Positions 5,700-12,385 of a stretch of 21,872 bases of DNA are shown in pieces (position 1 is the stretch's first letter; every line of letters begins with the position of its first letter). A model generated the notes under the pieces. That model was not told where the DNA came from. It saw only the letters and a list, made by a program, of their open reading frames with translations, and did no database searches. The stretch is taken from the IMG/VR virus record IMGVR_UViG_3300047550_002151, positions 1-21,872 of that record; one strand, written 5' to 3'. A program made the translations under genes and the position numbers. Source of the DNA: a virus.

Positions 5700-6181
5700 A
5701 TTAATTCATTGATTAGGTTGATGTATCTTTTTACTTGTGATTTCGTAAGAGGCTTTAAATTAGATTCCCATAAATTAACTGTCCATCCTTTTTGGCTTTC
5801 GTCACTGGTTGAAGAAACCAAATCAAAGGCATAGTTGTATTTCCCGAAAGTGTACTCGTAGAAGTAATATCCTATGTCGCCTGACTCTTCCGGTGATACT
5901 TTGACTTTCTTAAAGCCTAAGTCTTTTAAATCTTTTTCTGTCATTGATATGTATTGATATGTTTCGTTGTAGTATCTCTCTCCCATTTCTGCTTTACAAA
6001 TATGATCTGGATATTCACTACAGGCTCCATCTTCCCATGCATCGACTATATTTTCTCGCTCAATATATTTTGATTCTTCAATTAATGAATTCAAGTCTTT
6101 CCAAGTCAACTTACAAAATTCGTGATTTCCATAATTACCTAATTCTTTAGATAACCATTGTATTGCTGTTTGTCTTTCCAT
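5696..6181 (-). CDS. Two-module phage protein: QW-type module plus DLKDLGFKKV domain
   Basis: 161 residues from the ATG at 6179-6181. A GTG at 6199 upstream lies inside a hairpin and is less likely. Residues 1-75 (MERQTAIQWLSKEL ... ENIVDAWEDG ... RYYNETY) form a short module that is very common as a separate protein in Bacteroidetes phages, of unknown function. Residues 80-161 (MTEKDLKDLGFKKVKVS ...) are a paralogue of the product of 4756-5037. The protein therefore looks like a fusion of two usually separate small proteins. The internal ATG at 5942-5944 exactly at the module border could also give the second domain alone. It ends in ATGA overlap with the next gene. Confidence 0.7.
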   Translation of the reverse strand: MERQTAIQWLSKELGNYGNHEFCKLTWKDLNSLIEESKYIERENIVDAWEDGACSEYPDHICKAEMGERYYNETYQYISMTEKDLKDLGFKKVKVSPEESGDIGYYFYEYTFGKYNYAFDLVSSTSDESQKGWTVNLWESNLKPLTKSQVKRYINLINELI

Positions 6182-6195
6182 AGGTTTTATGTTTT

Positions 6196-6210
6196 GCACT
6201 GTGGTAGTGC
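6196..6210. repeat. Inverted repeat ahead of the two-module gene
   Basis: GCACT at 6196-6200 and AGTGC at 6206-6210 make a perfect 5-bp stem with a 5-base loop. It fills much of the 39-base gap between the gene at 6221-6589 and the ATG at 6181, 15 bases before that ATG, so it could affect translation or bind a protein. No T-run follows on the minus strand, so it is not an ordinary terminator. Confidence 0.5.
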
Positions 6211-6220
6211 TATTTACTAT

Positions 6221-6589
6221 TTATTTTAAAAATGTAAAAATATTTCTGCGTTTAAGTCCTTTGGCAACGTCGGTTTCTTCCACCTTTTTAGCCTCTTTTA
6301 TTATGTCTTTACTAAGCTGTATTATTGCCTCTGTTCTATTGGCCTCTGTGGCTTCATTAGAGCCCATTACAGCCACTTTCTCAGGTCGGTTGATATTTTC
6401 CTTGTCTGACAAAAAAGAATTCAAATAAAGCCAAATTTTAGGCCTTGTCAGCTCTTTGGTATTTTCCTGCTCTAAACCCATCAAAATAGCTTGTTTTTTT
6501 TCTTCAGGCATCAGACCATCAAATGAGTTGAGTATCCTGGTCATTCCTCTGGTTTCAGTTACTCCGAGTTCTTTTAAAAATTGTTTCAT
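6221..6589 (-). CDS. Unknown helical protein downstream of cytosine methyltransferase
   Basis: 122 residues, not recognised. It is predicted mostly helical and charged, with segments such as 'MPEEKKQAILMGLEQEN', 'KIWLYLNSFLSD' and 'EAIIQLSKDIIKEAKKVEE', and no cysteines. Its ATG overlaps the stop of the methyltransferase gene as ATGA (6586-6589), so the two are co-translated. It might be a partner of the methyltransferase or of the replication set. Nothing in it looks like a restriction nuclease. Confidence 0.6.
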   Translation of the reverse strand: MKQFLKELGVTETRGMTRILNSFDGLMPEEKKQAILMGLEQENTKELTRPKIWLYLNSFLSDKENINRPEKVAVMGSNEATEANRTEAIIQLSKDIIKEAKKVEETDVAKGLKRRNIFTFLK

Positions 6590-7761
6590 AAGTTTAAATT
6601 TTTAATTATTTTATAAAGTACATTAACTACGATTGAATTTCCTGCTTGTTTATATGCTTGTGAATCGCTTACTGGCCAAGTGAATGAATCTGGAAAATCC
6701 ATAAGTCGGAAGCATTCACGAGGTGTTAACCGTCTTATTTTATAATTTGAAATTGTTTCAAGACCGCTTCTTTCACTCCTTAATGCAGGTGAATATTTTT
6801 TATATATTCTTGTATTTTCTCCAAAATCATTTGTTCTATCTATAATTACTCCTTGTTGACAACCAGTGTCTAAAGTTTGAGCAACCTGTTTGCCAACTCT
6901 TCCTCTTCGTGTTTCGCTATTTGGATTCTGAAGATTAATTGAATTTCCTTCTGTTGCTTCTTCGTATCCTTTTGAAGTTTCTGATTTTATTTTTATATAT
7001 TCTCCATCAGTTGGATTTTTAGAATACATTGTAAGCACACAATTTGCAGTATTTTTATTTTCAGGATCAGTAAATCCTATGCTTCTTTCTGCATTGATAA
7101 TTGTACTTATTCGTTTTTCACTTAAAAAAAATTTCTTATCAACTTCTTCTTCAAGCACATCTTTTAATCGTTTAGTCAAATGCTCTTCTTTTGGAAATTG
7201 AAAATTATTGTCTTTATCATCTCGTATTCCAATTAGAAAAACTCTTTCACGATTCTGCGGAATTCCGTGATTCTTTGCGTTTAGAACTTGCCAATACAAA
7301 TGATAAGGAACTGAATCTTCATAAGGAAATATAACTGGTAATCCGTTTACTGATTTTCCCCCAAGCATATTAACCCATTCTTGAAATGTTTTCCCTCCAT
7401 CATCAGAAAGTAATCCTTTCACATTTTCAAAAATGAAATATCTTGGTTTATTGATTTTTATAAATTCGTGTGAATTAAAAAACAATATTCCTCTTTTATC
7501 TTCTTTACCTAATCTTTTACCGGCTAAACTAAAAGCCTGGCAAGGTGGTGATGTCATATAAATATCCAAAGATTCTTTTGGTATTTCTCTTTCGTAGACA
7601 TTAGTTGGGTAATACTTAGGTTCTCCGTAATTATGAATAAATGTCTGCCTTGCATATTTATCCATATCACAAGCAAATACCTCTTCATATTTTATTCCTA
7701 ATCTGATTAGTGCTTGGTTAAAAGCACCGACCCCTGAAAAATCTGATCCTACTTTAATCAT
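6586..7761 (-). CDS. dcm: C5-cytosine DNA methyltransferase (Dcm-like)
   Basis: 391 residues with the ordered motifs of the family. The AdoMet-binding motif DFSGVGAF is at 7-14. The catalytic SPPCQAFS spans 71-78 with nucleophile Cys74. FENVKG is at 111-116, QNRERVF at 169-175, 'RRLTPRECFRLMDFP' starts the motif near residue 342, and QAGNSIVV at 372-379 closes the fold. The target-recognition region is roughly 200-340. It transfers a methyl group to carbon 5 of cytosine in a specific DNA site. It is surrounded by phage replication genes with no restriction endonuclease, so protection against host restriction is the likely role. The ATG follows the preceding stop after two bases. Confidence 0.95.
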   Translation of the reverse strand: MIKVGSDFSGVGAFNQALIRLGIKYEEVFACDMDKYARQTFIHNYGEPKYYPTNVYEREIPKESLDIYMTSPPCQAFSLAGKRLGKEDKRGILFFNSHEFIKINKPRYFIFENVKGLLSDDGGKTFQEWVNMLGGKSVNGLPVIFPYEDSVPYHLYWQVLNAKNHGIPQNRERVFLIGIRDDKDNNFQFPKEEHLTKRLKDVLEEEVDKKFFLSEKRISTIINAERSIGFTDPENKNTANCVLTMYSKNPTDGEYIKIKSETSKGYEEATEGNSINLQNPNSETRRGRVGKQVAQTLDTGCQQGVIIDRTNDFGENTRIYKKYSPALRSERSGLETISNYKIRRLTPRECFRLMDFPDSFTWPVSDSQAYKQAGNSIVVNVLYKIIKNLNL

Positions 7762-7763
7762 AA

Positions 7764-8687
7764 TTAAAATGGTAAATCGTTTTGCGGTTCTAAAATTTTT
7801 CTAATCCTATCTTCAGCCGTGTCAAAGCCTGTCCAGTCTTTTCTGAAAGTAAACCTTATCGGATCTTGGTAGCTTGTCGGGAAACCTCCGCCTTCGGTAT
7901 TCCTTACTTTGTCAATGAATAACAAACTCACATATCTTTCATCTGTATCCATTGCATACAGATTCCGGTGAATTACCATTACATCGTCTGACTTGTTGAT
8001 AAACTTTCCACCGCCTTCGGTATCGCTCGCCATCGGTCTTGGGACTTCTCCGTTCTTATCCGGCTTTACTCTTTGTGATTCGGTTACCGTGTGGCAATTT
8101 AAAAAAATAGATATTCCGGTGTTCTTACAGAATATTCGAAAGTCTTCAATCGCTTCATAATCGTATTCATGTGAATTCAATCTCCGGTCTTTTTTTAGTG
8201 AGTTGTAAGGATCGATAAATACTACATCAGGTTTAAATCCAATATCCTCAGCTATTCCTATTTGCTCCAGGATATCCCGATATGTGTATTGCTTCACATG
8301 CTTAATAAACAAAACCTGCTTTCTTAGAAACTCAAAGTACCTAGAGTGTTGGTCCGTTTCAAACGTAAAACCTAAAAGCAATCTGGCGAGCTGACTTACT
8401 TTATTCTCCGCTGAGTAAATCATTATCTTTTTATTCCTTACCAATCGTGAAAGCAGATAAACTATTAAAGTTGTTTTACCTACGTTCGAATGTCCTACGA
8501 TTGTCGTAAGCTGTCCCTGTTTGAATGGGCAATGTTCGTCTAATCTTTTATGTCCATATTTGGTAACGTCCCACTTAATACCTGTCATTATTTCTTTTTC
8601 GTAATCGTCTGGATTCTCGAAAAAGTCTTTGCCAGGATTAAAGTCCTCAAGTAGTAACTGTTGCTTAATTTTTTCTGCGAAGCTCAT
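7764..8687 (-). CDS. DnaB-like / RecA-fold ATPase (replicative helicase-like)
   Basis: 307 residues comprising a single RecA-type ATPase core. Walker A is GHSNVGKTT (65-73), Walker B DVVFIDP (154-160), and a sensor-like NCHT lies at 197-200. There is also a Gly-rich 'DTEGGGKFINKSDDV' segment and 'FIDKVRNTEGGGF', as in DnaB, RadA and Twinkle-like proteins. The N-terminal primase-binding domain of DnaB is missing, so it is a core-only helicase or loader. It follows the HTH initiator and a small protein, consistent with an initiator/helicase pair. The C-terminus is QNDLPF, an SSB-type tail, shared with the small protein at 5034-5273. The start ATG overlaps the previous gene by 23 bases. Confidence 0.85.
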   Translation of the reverse strand: MSFAEKIKQQLLLEDFNPGKDFFENPDDYEKEIMTGIKWDVTKYGHKRLDEHCPFKQGQLTTIVGHSNVGKTTLIVYLLSRLVRNKKIMIYSAENKVSQLARLLLGFTFETDQHSRYFEFLRKQVLFIKHVKQYTYRDILEQIGIAEDIGFKPDVVFIDPYNSLKKDRRLNSHEYDYEAIEDFRIFCKNTGISIFLNCHTVTESQRVKPDKNGEVPRPMASDTEGGGKFINKSDDVMVIHRNLYAMDTDERYVSLLFIDKVRNTEGGGFPTSYQDPIRFTFRKDWTGFDTAEDRIRKILEPQNDLPF

Positions 8688-8979
8688 TGAAATAATATTT
8701 TAAATGTTCAGATTGTTCTTCGATAATAGCCCTATACTTTGCTCCTTGTTCGTATGTTTGGAAGTCTTTGGCTATCTCTTTTAATATTCCGTGAATGTAT
8801 TCTATCGTTTCACTTGCTACTTCGTTAATCTCGGCATCTGTAATTAGTAGCTTTTTAACTTCATCGTTCTGCTTTTCTTTTGCTAACTTTTCAACGGATC
8901 GCTTTTGTACAGTCAGAAGGCTTTTGAGTTTGCCTGCCTTATTAGGCCAGAGCTGTGTAAGTTCGTAGTATTTGTTCAT
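8665..8979 (-). CDS. Unknown helical protein between initiator and ATPase
   Basis: 104 residues, strongly helical and rich in Lys and Glu, with a likely coiled coil over much of its length (for example 'KLAKEKQNDEVKKLL' and 'EEQSEHLKYYFNELRRKN'). The ATG overlaps the initiator stop as ATGA (8976-8979) and the end overlaps the ATPase gene by 23 bases. Its place between a replication initiator and a DnaB-like ATPase suggests a helicase loader or adaptor, but there is no direct sequence support for this. Confidence 0.6.
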   Translation of the reverse strand: MNKYYELTQLWPNKAGKLKSLLTVQKRSVEKLAKEKQNDEVKKLLITDAEINEVASETIEYIHGILKEIAKDFQTYEQGAKYRAIIEEQSEHLKYYFNELRRKN

Positions 8980-9668
8980 CGCTTAAAACTTTTTTCTACA
9001 AATAATTGCATATCATTAAACAGATGCTGAAAGTCATCATATACTTTTCCATTTCTATCTACCAGGAATTTCTTTGTAAACTCCGGCCTTTGGATATGGC
9101 TCATGTTTATGTGATAATACTCAGTCAGACCATCCTCACCATTTAATCGGTATTTTATTGACCCGAGATTTTTGGGTTGTATTGTTACGTATTTGTCTGA
9201 GTGTTTTCCAAGTATTTGTATTGATTGATTATTTACAATTTCATGGGGGTTAACAGAATTGTTTACCATATCATTATTTATATATTCTTCTTTTACTATT
9301 AATCTTATATTATTATGGTTAACAGAATCGTTTACCCCCCCTATGCTTTTTTGTTTACCCCCTATTGACGAATTTGCTAAGGCCTCATTATTTAATCTGA
9401 GTCTTCTTTGGCTTCCATTATTGGTAATTTCTTCAAACTTTATAATCCATTCAGCCTTTATAAGTTCATTAATTAATCGGCTTATTGTCAATTCGTGCAT
9501 ACCAAATAACTCAGATATATAAGCATTTGAAGCAAAGCAATATCCTCTTTGATTTGCCAGGTTTCCAATAATTCCAAAAAGTAACTTAGCGTTTGGAGTT
9601 AATCTTTCATCCATTAAAACAGCCGTCGGAACTACAACATAATATCCAAATCCTACTTTTTCTTCCAT
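8976..9668 (-). CDS. HTH replication initiator / replisome organiser-like protein
   Basis: 230 residues from the ATG at 9666-9668. Alternative upstream starts are ATG 9701 and TTG 9707. I prefer 9668 because the family begins around 'GFGYYVVVP'. Residues about 8-85 form a winged helix-turn-helix of the HTH_36 kind: 'VVPTAVLMDERLTPNAKLLFG', then 'GYCFASNAYISELFG', then 'TISRLINELIKAEWI'. Such proteins bind the phage origin and recruit the helicase. The middle is a low-complexity Asn-rich linker and the C-terminal part is unrecognised. A promoter and a palindrome-rich leader precede the gene, and an unknown protein and the DnaB-like ATPase follow it. Confidence 0.75.
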   Translation of the reverse strand: MEEKVGFGYYVVVPTAVLMDERLTPNAKLLFGIIGNLANQRGYCFASNAYISELFGMHELTISRLINELIKAEWIIKFEEITNNGSQRRLRLNNEALANSSIGGKQKSIGGVNDSVNHNNIRLIVKEEYINNDMVNNSVNPHEIVNNQSIQILGKHSDKYVTIQPKNLGSIKYRLNGEDGLTEYYHINMSHIQRPEFTKKFLVDRNGKVYDDFQHLFNDMQLFVEKSFKR

Positions 9669-9689
9669 AAAATAAAAATGCCTCTGAAA

Positions 9690-9775
9690 AGCCTTTCCCA
9701 TGTGCAACTGGTACTCAGCCTTTCAAAGGCGGTAAAATTTTTAATAGCTGTTGCACCAGCGTCCAATCCTATTGG
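9690..9775 (-). promoter_or_regulatory. Palindrome-rich leader before the replication initiator
   Basis: Between the promoter at 9780-9810 and the initiator start lie several inverted repeats: CCAAT-CCT-ATTGG (9763-9775), the imperfect GCTGTTGCACCAGC (9747-9760), GCCTTTCAAAGGC (9718-9730), and GTGCAAC (9702-9708) with GTTGCAC (9750-9756). GCCTTTC recurs at 9691-9697, so on the minus strand the same GCCTTT can pair with either of two GAAAGGC copies. The second copy is followed by TTTT, which is attenuator-like. It may be an operator, an RNA switch or part of the origin. Confidence 0.45.
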
Positions 9776-9779
9776 TTCA

Positions 9780-9810
9780 CAAATTTAGAAATTATAACAC
9801 GGAATACCAA
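9780..9810 (-). promoter_or_regulatory. Bacteroidetes-type promoter for the replication genes
   Basis: On the minus strand TTG (9810-9808), 20 bases, then TAAATTTG (9787-9780) fit the -33/-7 consensus. The start is expected near 9773, giving a leader of about 100 bases before the initiator ATG. The promoter overlaps the end of the gene at 9785-10045. Confidence 0.55.
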
Positions 9811-10045
9811 GCCTTTTTAATTCTAATTTAATCTTATCAATCCAGGCAGCATCGTATGTATCGTAAGGATCTAAGCAGATGCAAAGACTCCGGACCAGGT
9901 AAACAGCCATGCCTTTATTTCGTTCGGTTAATAGGGATAAATTCATAACAAGAATACCTATCAAATAATCCCTTTGCGTTTCATTTGCTATTCCTGTGAA
10001 GGTGTTAAATTCTAAATTTATCGGTTCAATCTGATAAGTATCCAT
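9785..10045 (-). CDS. Unknown small early protein
   Basis: 86 residues, not recognised. The central helix 'QRDYLIGILVMNLSLLTERN' and 'MAVYLVRSLCICLDPYD' are hydrophobic but interrupted by charges, so a soluble helical protein is more likely than a membrane one. The end 'IKLELKRLGIPCYNF' is amphipathic. The ATG at 10043-10045 overlaps the membrane-protein gene upstream by 28 bases. It is the last gene before the replication promoter. Confidence 0.58.
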   Translation of the reverse strand: MDTYQIEPINLEFNTFTGIANETQRDYLIGILVMNLSLLTERNKGMAVYLVRSLCICLDPYDTYDAAWIDKIKLELKRLGIPCYNF

Positions 10046-10218
10046 AGGCTTATAATGTTTGAGATTACTAATGTGAAATACATCGTACTGGTATTAATTA
10101 ATACCTCTTCAATATCAAAGCGATAACTCATAACAATGAGTAAAATAAACAGCCAGATTGAAGAAATAAGGCTCCAAATTAAAATACCTCTAATCGTTTT
10201 TGGGTCTGTAGGTTTCAT
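10018..10218 (-). CDS. Two-helix membrane protein
   Basis: 66 residues with two clear membrane spans, about 11-31 (ILIWSLISSIWLFILLIVM) and 46-64 (MYFTLVISNIISLWILI), separated by a short acidic loop, and a basic final segment RLNR. It could be a small inner-membrane protein altering host physiology or superinfection. A holin role is less likely because it lies among recombination genes. It overlaps both neighbouring genes by 28 bases, which fits the dense packing. Confidence 0.6.
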   Translation of the reverse strand: MKPTDPKTIRGILIWSLISSIWLFILLIVMSYRFDIEEVLINTSTMYFTLVISNIISLWILIRLNR

Positions 10219-10375
10219 AGGTTACTGATTTTTTAGTCATTTCTTTAAGTCGTTTTTCTAGTTTTTGTTTTTCCTTTTCTGAGTATAGCGGATTATTTCG
10301 CCAGTAGCATAGTTCACCACTTAGCCACTTATTGTTTTTAAGATAGTGAAGGTCTTCTTTAGTTGAGTATTTCAT
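10190..10375 (-). CDS. Unknown small basic protein
   Basis: 61 residues, not recognised. It is Lys-rich and helical, with a tract 'YSEKEKQKLEKRLKEMTKKS' that may form a coiled coil, preceded by 'WLSGELCYWRNN'. The ATG at 10373-10375 overlaps the HTH gene upstream by 17 bases. It is short but lies in the same continuous leftward train as its neighbours. Confidence 0.55.
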   Translation of the reverse strand: MKYSTKEDLHYLKNNKWLSGELCYWRNNPLYSEKEKQKLEKRLKEMTKKSVTYETYRPKND

Positions 10376-10592
10376 TTTTTAATAGATGGGTTATTAGTTG
10401 AAATCTGTTTTTAACATTGTATCTCTTTACCAGGTTAACAGTATGACAGCGGATTGATAAGTTAGATCGGTTCATTTTTTCGCTAATCTCCGGAATACTG
10501 TAACCTTCAACAAGTAAGTTTTTAAGTTGTTTCGCTTCGTCAGAAGTCAAAGCTCTTCTTCTTTTTGCTCTTTTTGCCGGTCGTGTTCTCAT
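10359..10592 (-). CDS. Small helix-turn-helix DNA-binding protein
   Basis: 77 residues. A very basic N-terminus (RTRPAKRAKRRRA) is followed by a helix-turn-helix: 'LTSDEAKQLKNLLVEGYS', then 'IPEISEKMNRSNLSIRCHT', then 'VNLVKRYNVKNR', similar in rhythm to LuxR/GerE or Trp-repressor-type domains. It is probably a regulator of phage early or late transcription, or a nucleoid-type factor. Its ATG overlaps the exonuclease stop as ATGA (10589-10592), so it is translated together with the recombination genes. Confidence 0.65.
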   Translation of the reverse strand: MRTRPAKRAKRRRALTSDEAKQLKNLLVEGYSIPEISEKMNRSNLSIRCHTVNLVKRYNVKNRFQLITHLLKNEILN

Positions 10593-11260
10593 AGTAGTTT
10601 TAAATATTCTTGTTTTAGTTTTTCTGCTTTTTCAATCTTTTCTATTATTTGGTCGTGTACTTTTTGATCTTTTGGACAGCTTAGGATTATCATTCGTTCC
10701 TCTAAAGGAATATCTGAGAAATCATGATCTATCGCACTCGTATAAGTGTCTACAAATTGCTCAGCCAGGTAATAACATAAGAACGCTGAATCGCATTTGG
10801 TCGCAAGCATCTGCATTTGAAGCTGATAGAAATACTTGCTTTCAATATCTGCGCCTTCTTTGTAGCTTATTTTCAAATCAAAGAAAGTTCCAGGCTGAGG
10901 ACATTTTATATCACACACAGCAATAATATCTAATCCGTCATAAAGTACTCCGTCTGGTGATGCTCCGGAGTATTCGTTAATCGGAAAGAATTGTTTTGAT
11001 ATTAATGACCAATCATTCTTAGTGATCAGTTTAAACTTTTCAAATGCTTCTGCTTCGGTTATGATTCCGTGTTCCATTGCTTTGTTTACAATGTTCTCAC
11101 GATAGCCATATTTCTGTTCGATAGCTTTAGATTTGATATAACCTTTTGCGGTTTCGGAAAAGTTACCTGCGTCTTTATTAGCTTTTGTTTTTGGTTCTAC
11201 AAATAGCTTGTAAATCTCTGATGCTGTAAAGCGTCCGATTCTTTGTTCTAAAAAATTCAT
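10589..11260 (-). CDS. YqaJ-like / lambda-exo-like 5'-3' exonuclease
   Basis: 223 residues with the pattern of the YqaJ viral recombinase family. An N-terminal 'RIGRFTASEIYKLF' is followed by a central SPDGVL (101-106), then DIKCP (117-121) giving the PD-(D/E)xK active site (Asp103, Asp117, Lys119), and a helix 'FYQLQMQML' (144-152). It chews 5' ends of double-stranded DNA to leave single strands for the annealing protein encoded two genes upstream. ATGA overlaps join it to genes on both sides. Exonuclease plus Erf is the classical two-component phage recombination pair. Confidence 0.88.
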   Translation of the reverse strand: MNFLEQRIGRFTASEIYKLFVEPKTKANKDAGNFSETAKGYIKSKAIEQKYGYRENIVNKAMEHGIITEAEAFEKFKLITKNDWSLISKQFFPINEYSGASPDGVLYDGLDIIAVCDIKCPQPGTFFDLKISYKEGADIESKYFYQLQMQMLATKCDSAFLCYYLAEQFVDTYTSAIDHDFSDIPLEERMIILSCPKDQKVHDQIIEKIEKAEKLKQEYLKLL

Positions 11261-11448
11261 ATTTGCTCGGTGTTATGATAGATAGCTATTAAAGTTTCAT
11301 CGTCATATCTTATTCCTGCATTATCTACCAGGAATGTACCGTCATTTCTTCTGAATACATAGAAAAAGAAATCCCTGTATCTGTCGGAAAGCTCAAGCGC
11401 ATAGTTTACTGCCATACGCTCGGATTGGAATTTATGGCTTAAGTCCAT
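11257..11448 (-). CDS. Unknown small protein between Erf and exonuclease
   Basis: 63 residues, not recognised. It has an amphipathic N-terminal helix (HKFQSERMAVNYALELSDRY) and then a beta-like part with 'FFFYVFRRNDGTFLVDN'. Its ATG shares one base with the Erf stop (TAATG) and its stop overlaps the exonuclease start as ATGA. It is therefore locked into the recombination operon and could modulate the pair. Confidence 0.6.
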   Translation of the reverse strand: MDLSHKFQSERMAVNYALELSDRYRDFFFYVFRRNDGTFLVDNAGIRYDDETLIAIYHNTEQI

Positions 11449-11978
11449 TACTTGATTTCGTTTTTACGTTCAGCAAATAATTTTTTAAGGCTTGCGTTAG
11501 ATTCTACTGAGTCTTTGTTTTGATTGTAAAGGTTCAGAAGTTCAGGCATAGTTTTGCAGTTTTTCAACTCCAGTATAAACTCTGAATGATCTTCATTTCC
11601 ATGAGTATTTGTAGCGTCTGCATCTTTATTGTCATCCAAACAAAAGAGGCCAGACAAAGCATACTTACGAGCGTATGAGCTTGAACTTCCGGTAATCTGA
11701 GATCCGTCCATTCCTTTTTTTGTTTCTTCTTCACGTGCAAAACTTGTAGAAGTGTACGTATTAGTTCCATCTGTAAGCGTTGCAGTTGCTTTGATGTAGA
11801 AGCGGTTTCCCATTAGTACAACCTCGTCCGATACTGTAAGCCAGAAGCCAAGCGGATTAATCACAGGCTTTACTGCTTCCATAATATCCTCAGCTGACCG
11901 GTATTTGTACTTTCCAAAGCTGTTAAATTGTCCCTTTGGTGCCTTGACCAAAGATTGGATTTTTGCAAGTGTATTCAT
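11448..11978 (-). CDS. erf: Erf-family single-strand annealing protein
   Basis: 176 residues. The first 125 match the Erf family: 'NTLAKIQSLVKAPKGQFN', 'FGKYKYRSAEDIMEAVKP', a beta segment 'FYIKATATLTDG', and the hallmark 'GSSSSYARKYALSGLFCLDD' region (about 97-116) followed by 'NKDADATN'. The C-terminal 50 residues are a variable charged tail. Erf binds and anneals single-stranded DNA, helping genome circularisation and recombination. It stands two genes before its probable exonuclease partner. Confidence 0.9.
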   Translation of the reverse strand: MNTLAKIQSLVKAPKGQFNSFGKYKYRSAEDIMEAVKPVINPLGFWLTVSDEVVLMGNRFYIKATATLTDGTNTYTSTSFAREEETKKGMDGSQITGSSSSYARKYALSGLFCLDDNKDADATNTHGNEDHSEFILELKNCKTMPELLNLYNQNKDSVESNASLKKLFAERKNEIK

Positions 11979-11981
11979 AGG

Positions 11982-12173
11982 TTATAATTGTTTCCATTCT
12001 TCTTCGTTCTTTTCAATCAGTTTAAGTAAATACTCACGGACTGAAAGCATTTCTTTTCTGTAATTTTCGATGTCTTGGTATTTATCAAGCATCTCAGTTT
12101 CAAATTCAATCTTATCTGAAAGTGCCTGGCACATTCCTTTATAAGATCCGATAATTCCTGGCATTGAACTCAT
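11982..12173 (-). CDS. Small coiled-coil protein
   Basis: 63 residues from the ATG at 12171-12173, which overlaps the preceding TGA as ATGA. A longer frame to 12254 exists but would invade the upstream gene, so I reject it. The protein is nearly all helix with heptad-like spacing (KIEFETEMLDKYQDIENY, REYLLKLIEKNEEEW), suggesting a coiled coil. It sits immediately before erf, three bases from its start. Function unknown. Confidence 0.62.
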   Translation of the reverse strand: MSSMPGIIGSYKGMCQALSDKIEFETEMLDKYQDIENYRKEMLSVREYLLKLIEKNEEEWKQL

Positions 12174-12385
12174 TTTAATTTGATTGTTATTTTGTTTTTG
12201 TTTATTATAAATTGTTCGCAATATTCGTAAGCCATACCTAAGGCCATATTCCAATTCGCTACCTCTTTTTCTATTTCTTCATCCCTGAAGTAATGGACTG
12301 TGTAGATTATCTTCTGATTTTCCCAGACGTAGAATGTTCCTGTAACTCCGTCCTCTTGCTCTTCTTCAGTTATGAAATATTTCAT
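12170..12385 (-). CDS. Unknown small acidic protein
   Basis: 71 residues from the ATG at 12383-12385. The open frame continues upstream to 12571 but that part lies inside the previous gene, so I use the internal start. The sequence is beta-like at first (TGTFYVWENQKIIYTVHYF), then helical, and ends in a basic strand 'KNKITIKLK'. It overlaps the upstream gene by 20 bases and the downstream gene by ATGA. Not recognised. Confidence 0.58.
   Translation of the reverse strand: MKYFITEEEQEDGVTGTFYVWENQKIIYTVHYFRDEEIEKEVANWNMALGMAYEYCEQFIINKNKITIKLK

Noticed and set aside
9669-9707. TTG or ATG starts upstream for the replication initiator
   Set aside because: The family's N-terminus fits the ATG at 9668, and the upstream bases carry the palindromic leader; not fully excluded.
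11564-11770. Second leftward frame inside erf
   Set aside because: It lies wholly within the well-supported erf frame and has no recognisable pattern.
12174-12254. Upstream extension of the coiled-coil gene at 11982-12173
   Set aside because: The ATG at 12173 gives an exact ATGA overlap, while the longer form would cover 80 bases of the previous gene.
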